Assembly (NCBI GenBank): GCA_009746045.1
Contig: RPFO01000050.1
Coordinates: 4,325,039 to 4,389,038 of the forward strand
DNA length: 64,000 nt
Direction: 5' to 3'
Source: Mesostigma viride
Lineage: Eukaryota; Streptophyta; Mesostigmatophyceae; Mesostigmatales; Mesostigmataceae
Below are positions 52,250-62,947 of this stretch, one piece after another. A program made the translations under genes and the position numbers. The notes under the pieces were generated by a model. That model made no database searches. It worked only from the letters and a program-made list of their open reading frames with translations, and was not told where the DNA came from. The stretch's first letter is position 1; each line of letters begins with the position of its first letter.

Positions 52250-52907
52250 TAAATTAAATTAAATTATATTATAACATGCCTCCGTGGGGAGGTCATGTAG
52301 CACATATTCCATGATGGATGGGGTGGAGGAAGCCGCGTGATCGAACTATACTAACTCTAAGCTATCTAGAAAATCCCAACTACACTACTCATCAAAACGC
52401 CTCCTCCGCTTGGGGGGAGGTGGCTTGCCCACAGGGTCGGGCGTGTGCGCCTTGACAATCTTCTTCCACCGCGTCTTGTCCTGCATGACAGTCCAAAGAC
52501 GGGAGAGAGAGTGGATGCGGTGCTCAAACTGGGCTGGGACCACTAGGTCGTCCAGCAACATCTGAACGTAGTTCGTGACAGGTTTCCCTACCCGTTTGGG
52601 AATGTCCGCGGGGCCAGGCCAGGTCAGAATGTGCCGCCCTGGCTGGCCAAGCCGCTGGGGGCCGGCCAGACCGAGGGTGGTGTCGACCTGGCTGGTGCGG
52701 GCAAGGTGTCCTACAAATGCTATCCTACGTTGCCTAATCTCGTCCGAAACACGAGGCATGCCATGATACAAAGACTCTGATGACGGACGCTCGGAAAAAC
52801 CTACGTTAAGGACCTGTCGGAGCATCCTGTAAACCGTGCCGTCTAGCCTGGCTGCCAGTTTGGGTGGGAGGGTCCACGCCTCGGCGCCATACGTGACGCG
52901 AGCTATT
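52250..52907 (-). mobile_element. 5'-truncated LINE ORF2 C-terminus with 3' hairpin
   Basis: The minus frame reads RVTYGAEAWTLPPKLAARLD, then RRIAFVGHLARTSQ and ends KPPPPKRRRRFDE before a stop at 52385. This is the typical YGAE.W, followed by R..GH.AR region of LINE reverse transcriptases. The hairpin is at 52274-52298 and the AATTTAATTTAATTTAAT tail at 52253-52270. Confidence 0.82.
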
Positions 52908-54697
52908 GAATTGAATTGAATTGTAACATAACTCCGTTGGGAGTATATGTAGCACATAGCCCAGAGAAGGGGCATATGGCCTATCATACATTCTAGGCGA
53001 CTTCATGCAAGGGTGGGAATGTAAGCTACCCCTGCTCTAGGTGCACCAGGGCACCTGCACCCTCATGGTCTATCACGCTATGCCCGGGTAAGGGGGGAGC
53101 ATGCCTGTGAGGGAGGAAGATCATCATGGCTATACAAGAGCTAGGACATGGCTTCTCGACAGAGAGCATCTCTCTGCATGGCATAGCATGGCTCAATTCT
53201 TAATGCAACATCCATGGGGGTCCCGTTATAGGCAGGGCTTGGCTAAATTCTGTAGACAACATCCATGGGGGCCATTATGGGCGCACATGCGCGTGGGCCA
53301 CATGCTAGGCTAAGCCTGACTAATCTACACTACTGGTATGAATTCCCTAGTCTGGGGTGGCAGGAGGGGGCTGCCAGGGCTTGTGGTCAACGTGGATGAC
53401 CGCCCCCCTCCAGTAAACCGGCTTCCCCCCTGCGCTGTGCCGGAGCTGAAGGTAGGTCGGCCATAGCTCGCGTCGCCGCTGTTGCTGAGCCAGGGTCAAG
53501 TCGTCGTCCAGCGTGAAGCGAGTCCTCGAGAGCTTCTTGCGGCATTTAAGGAACGACAGCTTGTCCGCCATGTACTTAAAGGTGAGGAGCACGGGTGCCG
53601 GGCCAGCCTTCCCCCGCGCGCGGGGGAGGCGGACAGCCGACACGTCCAGCTCACCAGTGAGTAGCATGGGGGCAAGAATGTCGCGCTTAAATGCCTCAAG
53701 AAGGCCCGTGGAGGTCTCACCTGCCGGCTGGTCGAAGTGCTTGACGATGACATTGTGGCTGCGCCGGGCGATGTCGGTTTCCTCGCGAAGGTCGAGGGCT
53801 TGTTGCTTTAGTTGTGCCGAGATGGTGGAGGTGGTGGAGGTGGTGTGCTGCTTAAGCAAGTCCGCCCAGGTGGAGGGAACATCACTGGCCGGGCCAGCAG
53901 GTGCCGGCTGGGCAGCGATTTCCTGCACCGCTTGGGCGGTGAGGCCGGCGGTGTCATGCAAGCGCTCAAGGGCGGTGGCGGTGGCTTGAAGGCGTTGGTC
54001 GACGTACGTCGAGGAGCTGGGCTTTGATGTCGGCAGTGAAGGCGGAAACGGCGGTGGAGGTGGAGGCGGCGGCGGTGGAAATGTGAGGAAGTTCAGCAGT
54101 CAGCGTGCCGCCGATTGCTGAAATGTCGGCAGCAAGGGGGGTCACGTGCTGCTGAAAGGCTTCCGTCAGGATGGAACGGAGTGTGGGGGCGGAGATGGAT
54201 GGAGCCCAGATCTCGCCGTCAGAGCGCTGGAGAAGGGAGTTGAGGACGACGTGCTGGAGTTCGGGGCGGGAGCAGCCAAGCATGGCGCCGGAGGCTAGCC
54301 AGGGGCTGCCGTTGCTGCAGAGGAGGCGACCTTGGTCGGAGAGATGGAGGCACAGGTCGTAAAGCGAGGCGTAGTCCCCGAAGAAGATGCAGTCCATAGC
54401 ATCCTCAGGAGACATGTTGTTCCAGTCGTGGTCATCGACCTTGAAAGGGTGGAACCGAAAGCGCGGTTCCGAGGGGCGGGACCATCCTGTTTTGTCGGCT
54501 GGGCGGGTGCGTTTCGGGTCAGGCGATGCCGATGGCGAGGCTTTAAGCCCGGGAGGTTGCTGGGTGGCTACCAGTGCACGACTAGTGTCACCGCTGCCTG
54601 CCGGACCTGATGGCGAAGCTGCAGCCGAAGCTGCCGCATTTTCATGGGCGAGCGCATCCGCCAAACTGCGTTGCGTCAAAGGACGTTTGCTCGTCAT
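52908..54697 (-). mobile_element. LINE-type ORF1-only element with 3' hairpin and tail
   Basis: ORF1 starts MTSKRPLTQRSLADALAHEN (54697) and ends YWRGAVIHVDHKPWQPPPAT (stop at 53347), with one frameshift near 53990. It contains long heptad-like Ala/Thr/Ser helices and the TLDDDLTLAQQQRRRELWPT signature. About 400 bp later come the hairpin (52926-52950) and a (AATTC)n tail (52900-52920). No RT lies between. Confidence 0.75.
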
Positions 54698-54844
54698 ATA
54701 TTGCGTGTTAGATTCGGAAAATTATATCAGCATGTGCGTCTTAGAAAGACGAAGCGATAGTGATATTCACAGCTGAATGTGGGGCTCAAACGTGAAAGTT
54801 ATGAGCTCCGCCGTCAGCCATGGCTACCTCGTGGCTCGTGGCTC

Positions 54845-55020
54845 GTGTGACGGGAGCTATGGCCGACCTATACCTTCAGCTCCGGCAGAGCGCAGTGGGG
54901 AAACCGGTATACTGGAGGGGGGCGGTCATTCACGTGGACCACAAGCCCTGGCAGCTAGGTACCCCCTGCCAACCCAGCAACCCCAGTCTAGGGAATATAG
55001 CAGTAGTGTAGATTAGTAAT
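54845..55020 (+). mobile_element. Inverted fragment of the same ORF1 3' end
   Basis: ADLYLQLRQSAVGKPVYWRG on the plus strand matches 53347-53470 on the minus strand at about 90 percent, including downstream GTAGTGTAGATTAGT. It lies between two minus-strand LINE pieces. Confidence 0.72.
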
Positions 55021-57250
55021 GCTTAGCCTAGCTAAAAGTGCGGGGGGCACTTTGAATGCACACCCCTCTGTAGTTGCCGGGGTCGGCTGGCGATCCCTTG
55101 TTCTTGTACAGCATCGTGCGAAAACTGTGTCGCCAGGCTGCTGGAGGTGGTTGCGACGACAGCAGAAGGCGGTTGCAGATGTCCATGAAGAGCAGCATAA
55201 CACCGGTATCCTCGAATTCGGCTGCAAGTTTCAAAACTGCGGCAGGAATCTCGTCGGAGCCGGTGGCTGCGTCATAACGCAGGCGCTGGACCGCCTCCGT
55301 GACCTCGCGAGAGGTGAAAGGAGGCATGTCTGACGGGTCGCCAAGTGGGCCGATCAGCGCGGGGGGACTAGGTAGTCCGCCGCTGACCTAGGCGGGGCCG
55401 GGGGCCGGCCAGGGCGGCCGGGCAGGCGGTGGCGGCTGGGAGCAGGGGCGGGGGCGGCGCAGCTGTCCCCACGACCTCGGCCGTGGCCGCGGCCCAGGTA
55501 CGAAGCCGCGCTTGGCTGGGGCGCCAGGGACGTCGTGGCGGTGGGGCCGGACGAGGCCGTCCGGGTGCCCGAGGCGCTTGTACCAGAACCAGGCCCCCTT
55601 GCCGTCGTGCTTCTGCTGGCAGCTGCGCAGGTCCTTGACCATCTGCTGAGCGTCTGCCTTCTCAGCCTGCTCGTAGGCGACCCTCAGAGCTGCTTGCAGC
55701 CCAGGTTTGGCGGTTGGATCCCTGTTGCGGCGGAGCATCTGCCTAGCGGCGACCACTGTCGGTGCGTGACGGTGGACAGCAAGCTGTCGGCGCGGAGGCA
55801 AGGAGGGGAGGGTGCGGGCAGCCAGGCGATACTTGGCAGCGACACCGCGGAGGATCAACTGAAATATCACCCGGCGGCGGAATGCCGGCGTGTAACTGCT
55901 GGCGGCTGCCCCTGGCGTCGAAGACGGCCAGAAAGTCATCCCTGTGCGACATAGCGGCCTGCTCTTCTGCTGACATCTTGTCGGCATCCTTCAGCACAAT
56001 CCGGAGCACCTTGAGATCTGGCTTCAGGAGGCGCCAGCTGTCGCGACGGTTTCACCCCAGGAAACCGCAATCTGATGCGAGCGAGCACGAGACGGTGATC
56101 AGATTCCACCGTGCTGACAGAATCTTGCAGGACGCGGGCATCGACAACTGAGGGGCGCTGAGCCTGGCGTACGCAGATATAGTCCAGGCACACCACCCGA
56201 TCCGACGGCCCAAAAAAGGTGGCAAGCTGCTCAGCGGGGCGTGCGAAAGAAGCATTGCATGCAACCAGCGCAGATTCTGCCAGCAGATTCGCAAAATTAT
56301 AAAGCCGTGTTACCGTTGGCTGTCGTGTTGGTTGGGGAGTACTGAGCGCTCCCAGTGCCAACTGGCAGCGTGGCATCAGTTGGCGTCGAGCAGCATAACC
56401 AGGAAGTGCCGAGCTGGGATGTTGGCCTCCTCCTCCTTGAGGGCGTTGAAGATTAAGGCCTCACGTTCCGACTGAGCTCGACCCGCATGTGGTGCATATC
56501 CCACGATAACGGTTAGCGTGTGGTGTGAATGCCCCTCCGGCAGTGGCCGAAAAAGTGGCCACTATAGCACACGCGGGGAGCGCAGCACGATGGACTGGAG
56601 GTGAGCTGATGCTGCCGGCGAGCACAAGAGGCCCACACCACCTTGACCGGCGCGTTCCCTCCACCATAATGGAACCGCCAGCCCGCACAAAGGTCGTCGA
56701 CCAGCAGACCGTTGACCCCTTGCTGAGGGTCAACGGTGCGTCGGTGCTCCTGGACCCCGAGGACAGCGATCTTGTTGTCGGCGCACAAGGCGATCAGCTT
56801 GTCGACGCGGTGGCGTGCTGGGGTGCCGCCGCTCGTAGAAGGATCTGCAGGGAGGGTGCGCACATTAAAGCTTGCAATACCAAGAATGGGCCGTTGCCCT
56901 ATTAGCGGGGGGGCCGCGGGGGGGTGGGGGTGGGGGTGGAGAAGGGTAGTGCTGGAGGTGGGGGTGGGGGTGGGTGGGGTGTGTGGGGGGGAGGGTGGCG
57001 ATTGGGGTTAATGCTTGTCAACGCATGGAGTCTTTCTTTCAGGGCGGATATGCGTCGCCTTCGTCCTGGCTGCCAGGGGTCGCCGGCGTGTCGACTGGGC
57101 CTCATCCCGCTCAAGGCGGGCCAGGAGGCGTTTAAGGCTGGTAAATTGGCGGGAAGATTGACCGTGGCGTGCCTGGCGACCTTGCATCCTCATCATGCTC
57201 GCACGGTGCGACATGAGGGTGGAAAGGGGCTTGTTTATTATTAAAGGCTA
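55021..57250 (-). mobile_element. LINE ORF2: endonuclease plus reverse transcriptase N-terminus, frameshifted and 3'-truncated
   Basis: The endonuclease begins GIASFNVRTLPADP near 56880 and continues IAVLGVQEHRR, VIVGYAPHAG, FLVMLLDAN and SDHRLVLARIRLRF: the Asn, Glu, Asp-x-Asn and Ser-Asp-His signatures of the exonuclease-endonuclease-phosphatase fold. After a linker, the RT start reads LRYDAATGSDEIPAAVLK, then RTMLYKNKGSPADPGNYRGV. The sequence then stops near 55021. At least three frame breaks and one in-frame stop (about 56570) make it inactive. A (GTGGGG)n stretch is at 56910-56995. Confidence 0.82.
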
Positions 57251-58090
57251 TGCCCAAAGCCTATTGTACCGCGAGGCCGCGAGGGTGTGCCCTTACCGGG
57301 CGCCCTCCCTACCCGGGACGTGCGTTGACGATGATGATGCAGCAGGGGCGTGCCGGGGGCGGCCCGGCTTGGGCCGCTTGTTAGGAGCCTGCACTGTCCG
57401 TGCGCTGACCGTCGATGAAGAGCACGGGGGTGTCGTTGACGAGGCGAACGTAGACGGCTTGCGGATGCCCTCGCGCCTGGCCTTGACCGCCGCGTCGCTT
57501 GTCGCGTTTGCGTGCCATAATAGCATCCTGGACTGGTCATTACCGCTACTTGGAATGCATCCACTATCAGCAGTAATCATGTGTGTGATATGCCACCTCC
57601 CCCCCCACTCTTTAGCTCACAACAACTGGAGAGCAAACAGTGAAAGAAAGGCATCTCACACAAAAGAAGGAAGCCCAAAGAGGGCGTCATTCCAGGCAGC
57701 AGCAAAAAAGAAAAAAAAATCCAGCTGCTCAAAGATGCTTTTCCAGGATCAGCAACATGCACATGCTTTTAAAGGCTTAGCAATAACCCCTTCAATGGCT
57801 TTTTACAGGGAAAAGCCTAACCTCTTCAGATGCTTTTGAAGGCTAAGCAATAACCTCTTCCTTGTGCTTCCCCGGGTGAAGCAGGAGGAATCCCCAGGCT
57901 GGCCGGACTGAACCCATCATGGGTTGTTCGTCCGTTTGGGAATGAGAATGAATTAAAGGTGCGGTCCTTTACGGCACCGCCACCTTCATGACAGGCAATC
58001 CGGCCCAATCAGCCGATTCTTGAGACAATGCTTTATCATCAAAGCAACCAAAAGACCTTTCAATTCCAATGAGATACATGACGATTGACG
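57251..58090. other. Region between LINE ORF2 and the hAT element
   Basis: A minus frame at 57580-57293 (Ser/Arg-rich) may belong to the LINE 5' part. 57733-57865 holds two to three degenerate copies of GCTTTTAAAGGCTTAGCAAT. Nothing else is supported. Confidence 0.4.
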
Positions 58091-59435
58091 AATTACAACA
58101 GTGATGATTCATACGCCGTATTATACGCCGTATTTAGCGTATTATGCGCGATACGCAAGCGGCGCGTACGAAAATGGGGTACTTTCATACGCAACGCGTA
58201 TTTTTGCGCATTTTTGCGTATTTTCGCGTATTTTTGGCATATTTTTGGCTTACGAGGTGGGTGCATTTGCTTGCCTAGACTGCGGCGCGCCGACCTGTAG
58301 TAGGAACAAATAATTGCGTGATGAGCTAGCTAGTGTATAGTGCACTAAAGCTAAAAGCGCGTTCATTGTGACTTGTGAACTGTGAAGGCGGGAAGGTGAA
58401 GGCGGGAAGGCTGAAGATTCATCATCAAGAGGGTGATAAGCAACAGTATATTTGGATCAAGAAGGTGATAAGGTGTGCCAGCAACGTCGTGGTCGTCTGG
58501 CACCTAGATCGTAGCATATCGACATCCAGGCATGGCTGACACGTGAGTCAATGGAACACGATGATGATGTGCGGCCCGATGAAGAAGAGGCCACATCCGA
58601 AACTGTCTGGACATACATTAGCAAAGAGCGCATCCTCAAGAATCGGCAGCAGACAAATAACTACTACATGGATGATGGAGTACTCCGTTACAGGCTGCTG
58701 GTCGAGCAGGCGGAGAAGGAAAGCAATACCAGGAAGAGGAAGGCGACTAGTGACGCCAAGAAGCAGGCTGATGTGCGGGCGGCACTTAAAGACAGGCTTG
58801 CAGACGTTGTAGAAACCGACGCCTTTAACTGGGTGTCCCCTCATGCCAGCAACACCTCGGGGCGCGCTGCTGGGGCGGCTGGGCCAAGCGGATCATCAAA
58901 GGGCCAATCCACCGACGGTAATTTGCCCGCACCTTATGGGCTCAGCAAAGAGCAGCTGGACGAGGAGCTGTGCGAGGCATTCATTCGCGCCTTTCAATGC
59001 CATCGACGCCCTTCAATGTCATCGACACCTCGGGGCAATGTATAGTGCATGCATATCTTGAGTTCTACAAATTTATTATCCTTTCCAGTGAGTTGTGCAT
59101 TGATACTGGTATTGATACTTAGTTGCATGTTGTCTCGATTTTGAAGAGAAACTATCAAGTTAGACCGTTAGAAACTAAGCTTGTATTTAGGTAGTGGTGG
59201 CAATGCCAAAGGTCATGCTATATATGTCATGTATAGGCAAAAGGTATGGAAAAACACCAGCAGACTATGCTTGGTTGCTCAGAATGTTGAAAACCCCTCA
59301 AAATCATGCCAAAAAAGGGGTTTTCAACGGTTAGCGTACGATCAGCGTATAATACATTATACACCGCGTATTATACATTATACACCTGGGGCCGCGTACG
59401 ACGCGTATCGCGTATGAATCATCACTGAATTACAA
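58091..59435 (+). mobile_element. hAT-type DNA transposon with intact ends, internally reduced
   Basis: Target duplication AATTACAA is at 58091-58098 and 59428-59435. Perfect 18-bp inverted ends CAGTGATGATTCATACGC are at 58099-58116 and 59410-59427. Subterminal regions are dense in CGTAT motifs on both sides. An 8-bp duplication and ends starting CA-TG fit the hAT superfamily. Length is 1329 bp, too short for a full transposase. Confidence 0.88.
58551..59045 (+). pseudogene. N-terminal remnant of a hAT transposase-like protein
   Basis: The 164 codons start MEHDDDVRPDEEEATSETVW and end LSKEQLDEELCEAFIRAF before frame loss. A shifted frame continues PFNVIDTSGQCIVHAYLEFY, which together resembles the LC.AF...PFNVIDSP segment of hAT proteins. 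A short duplication of TTCAATG(C/T)CATCGACRCC at 58997-59028 is probably the cause of the frameshift. No zinc finger or dimerisation domain is seen. Confidence 0.6.
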
Positions 59436-60299
59436 AGACTGTCGAGTTGTAATGTTGTAGTTATAAGAGCAGCTGTGAGGCCCCTTGGGTGACGCCACTG
59501 CAGGCCCCTTGTGGCGGCAGTGCGCGTGTGTTCCCGACCTAGTTCCTACTGGCACGCATGCCAACAACGACCAGGCGGTTGCCCGAAGGCCCTGTCCCTT
59601 GTCTCGTTCTCAGTCTTACACACATTCAAGATTAACAAAACCAATATGTACATTGCCGTATCCGTCAGTCCATCCTCATGGCAACTGACTGCATGCAACC
59701 ACTCACGGGGGCTGCTCCGGGCTGCTCGAACTATTTCACCCCATGAAGACAACACACCAGTTGTGAGGGAGAGAAACGGACGAACAACGACCACCATGGT
59801 TTGTTGCTCATCCTTCTGTACTGCTCAATTGAGCTCAAGCCTGGCGGCTGGCGCCACTAGCGCCACTTTTGACATCAGCCAATCATAACATTGTCTAATT
59901 TCCGACAAGCTAAACTTCAAGCTTTAACTGTCAAGCGAACACAAATATACAAGGGCAAATCTATCGGCCATGCCAGGCACCGCCTGGGGCTTCCTTGCAT
60001 TTAATTGTGTCTGGTGTCCCACGTTGACATCCTGAAATTGCACAGCTGCTCAGCGCCTCGCCAGCTTGCTGTGTACCAGCATTCGGCAAACCAGTGCCCT
60101 TGTGACGAATGTCAGTGAAATTCAGATCCGCCCAAAAGCTCCGTCAGCAAATTCAGCGGACTTGGCGCGTAAGCACAACTGAGATCCGCGGCGTCAGTAC
60201 CGGGCCGCGGTACAGCAACCCGCATGTGCAAGGCTGCGGACGTCAGAATTACGCCAAAATCTGAATTGCGGACGTGATAGATCACGGACGCGACACGCT
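59436..60299. other. Unassigned spacer
   Basis: No supported gene. A 125-codon plus frame (59511-59888) looks non-coding. Confidence 0.4.
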
Positions 60300-61441
60300 G
60301 CCCAGCAGCCCGTTCTTGATGACGAGCTGGGCCGGGGAGAGGAGGTCGTCGAGGCTAATTGGCGCGTTTCTCCCGCCCAGGAGCTTGCGCATGCGGGCCT
60401 GGAGCTAGTACCTTCACCTTGCTGGCCACATTCGCGAAGGTCACCCGGATGGGGCCAGGCTGGCCTGCCATCCAGGCGGCCGACTCAATGCGGATGCGTT
60501 CGTTGCCCAAACGCAGCCGGCCCACAATGAGGCTGTGGTGCAGGCGTTGTGCTAGCATCAGGTCTGTTTCTGGGTGCTGCGCGACCTCGAAATACCGGAC
60601 CAAGTTGCTATACTGCGTGAGCGTTGGTCCTCCTCGACAGCGGTCTTGTGGGCTGCAGCCCCCCTGCGTGCGGCATCCGCCATCAGGTTGGCAATGTCCG
60701 TCTGTTTCACCATGTTAGCGTAGCTGGTAGGTGCGGGGGCGGTTGGCTGGGGCGAGCTGGCCAGGGCGGCCTTTACCTCGGCCATGCTGGAGTGGAGCTC
60801 AGCTGTGTCCTGGCGGATAGCTGTGGACAAGGCGCCGAGCTGGGCCGTGCCATGTCTTCGACTTTCTTATTGAGCTGAAGCAGGTCTGCTTCCGGGGAAG
60901 CAATGGGGGTGTTGGCGGTGCCGTGCTCGGCGTCCTCGAAAGCGGCAAAGAGTGCCAGGAGGCAAGGGGCCTGTGCATAGCTCAGGAAAACAGAAAGACG
61001 AAGCTGGGGCAGCTCCAGATCGGGAAGGTCATCCATTGAAATGGTCTCGCCAGACGTGCTGGGAAAATATATCGCAATGCCGTTGTCGTGCAGGTGGTGC
61101 AGGATAGCCTGCGCCTGCTCGGCTGTGAGAGAAAAGAACCGTGCCTCGGACACCGGCTGCCCAGGCATGAAAGACGCGGGGTTAAACTCAGCGTCGTCGA
61201 TGGCGTCGTCCTCACGGATAACCTCGCTGGAAAAAGGAGCCGAAGGCGGAGGGATCTGGCTGTCCATCTCGTCGGCTGGGCCGGAGCAATGCCGCTTGGA
61301 CGAGACGTTAATGGCGGCTTCGGCAGTCGGTGGCTGGGTCGCAATGGTTTCCACAGCGTCGACTAGTTCCGTAATGGTGTGAGGAGCTGAATCCTCCCCA
61401 TCGGCGGGGGAGTGGGAGGCGGCTGACGGTGATTCCGCCAT
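60300..61441 (-). mobile_element. LINE-type ORF1 protein, frameshifted
   Basis: It begins MAESPSAASHSPADGEDSAP (61441) and continues in one frame to LLQLNKKVEDMA (about 60855), then in a second (STAIRQDTAELHSSMAEVKA...TSYANMVKQ) and a third (LMLAQRLHHSLIVGRLRLGN...VLAPGPHAQ). The coiled-coil-like Ala/Glu helices followed by a basic domain fit a retrotransposon ORF1. It is a different subfamily from 52908-54697. No 3' hairpin was found downstream. Confidence 0.62.
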
Positions 61442-61617
61442 GGCTGGTTGCCGGAAATTAAGTTAATGCACAGCAGTTGTCCCGTATTCATTTCCACGAG
61501 GAGTGAGGACTGATATGCTCACGTGACGCAGTTACGGGTACATCAATTAATAAATTAATGGTTGTCTCACTTAATAATACATCATCTCAACATCCTCATC
61601 AGTCCTCTACATCATGC

Positions 61618-61665
61618 AATATTAATTAATTACACACGCTCCCGTTGTGGAGCCGCGGAGCACAA
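61618..61665 (-). mobile_element. LINE 3' terminus (hairpin plus TTAA tail)
   Basis: The hairpin at 61637-61657 (CGCG.CTCC / GGAG.CGTG with CAAC in the loop) is preceded on the plus strand by an ATTAATTAATTA tail. Confidence 0.6.
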
Positions 61666-62719
61666 TTACACATTGTCGTCAGATCAGAAAGCAACAAACG
61701 TGAAAACGCTAGCGGCCCAGTTACACATAATTAAAGTGTTTTTCATCCCTGAATTTCGCACGCTGAGAAGAGGGCAGGGACACCCGTCTTCCATCATGCC
61801 TGGAGGCAAGCTACAGCTGCAATCAAAACTACTCACAAGGAGATCTGGCATAAACTGTGGGTGCACTAGTCATGCAATATGGATCACTCATACATATCAG
61901 TTGGCCCTGGAATTTCAAAGGCGGTTTGTTCGTATCACAGGCATGCCATCAATGAAACCACAACATGACATGCCACAGAACTGCACAAGCTAGCGAGCGA
62001 AAAGCACAAAATAGCTCAGTCCGTTTAATAGGACCAAGCTTTGAAGGTACGGTTTGCTATTCCACTACCGTAGAGGAATGTGGCACAAATCATCATATGC
62101 TGGCCAGACATGCATCCTCCAACACATTTCCAGCTTACAAAACAGCAGCTCATGCTATGTAATAGTGTAAAGCTAGTGCTATTGGGCATAAAGCACGTGT
62201 AGAGGGCACTTGCAAGGAGCTCAAAGCCAACGCATAAACAAATCCAAAATACAAGCAAAAAGGAAAGAAACAATAGTAGTAACTTGCTGATGCTTCAATG
62301 CAAGCAGATGCCAAGCGTCTCCATGTCCCTAACGCCCAACAAACACACATAAAAAAGGCGTACTTGTCCAGCAAACCGAGCAGATGCATGCCTAAAACTG
62401 GGCAGAGAAACATTCGCTGTGACTGTTTAAGCAACGGAAAGCATCCTATCATCACACTTACTATTATTACACATAAAATCTGTCGTTGTACCGAGGTTGT
62501 ACCAACATTCACTTCGTACTACACTCTAAAAGCAATCAAATAATCGTCCAAAATCTGGCCGACGTAATAAAACTACCCAACCATCACAATCCAACGGGAA
62601 GGAACAGGAAAGCAACAAAAAGACAATCATAAACCCTCGATTACAGCCCCAATGTTCGTTTTGAAACGATAAACCAAACATACGCGGTCAATGCGACAGG
62701 AAAAAAGGCTGAAACGTAC
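61666..62719. other. Unassigned AT-richer region
   Basis: No coding exon can be supported. It may contain the intron or 3' part of the possible minus-strand gene whose first exon ends at 62720. Confidence 0.35.
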
Positions 62720-62947
62720 CTGGTCGAAACCGCAGATTAACTGCTTAATGCGGGAGCTAGCACGCCCACCTAACGAACGTAGCCTCGAGCATGCACTGGC
62801 CACCATTGACATAAAATTTACTAGGATCGACGTTAGTAACTCATCCATGCGCAAATATCTGAGCTTTTTGTGCGGAGCAACAAGTAGAGCTCGCACTGTC
62901 GTCGCCTCGCCCCCTAGCCGCTGCACCGCCACATCACGTCGAGACAT
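62720..62947 (-). CDS. Possible first coding exon of an unidentified gene
   Basis: An ATG at 62947 opens 76 codons (MSRRDVAVQRLGGEATTV...IKQLICGFDQ) ending at a consensus donor GTACGT at 62719, phase 0. The composition is ordinary soluble protein, unlike the repeat ORFs. I recognise no family and could not find the next exon with confidence. Confidence 0.3.

Noticed and set aside
57195-57839. 214-codon plus-strand frame
   Set aside because: Composition changes abruptly to poly-Lys and then repeats. The better reading here is a minus-strand retrotransposon remnant.
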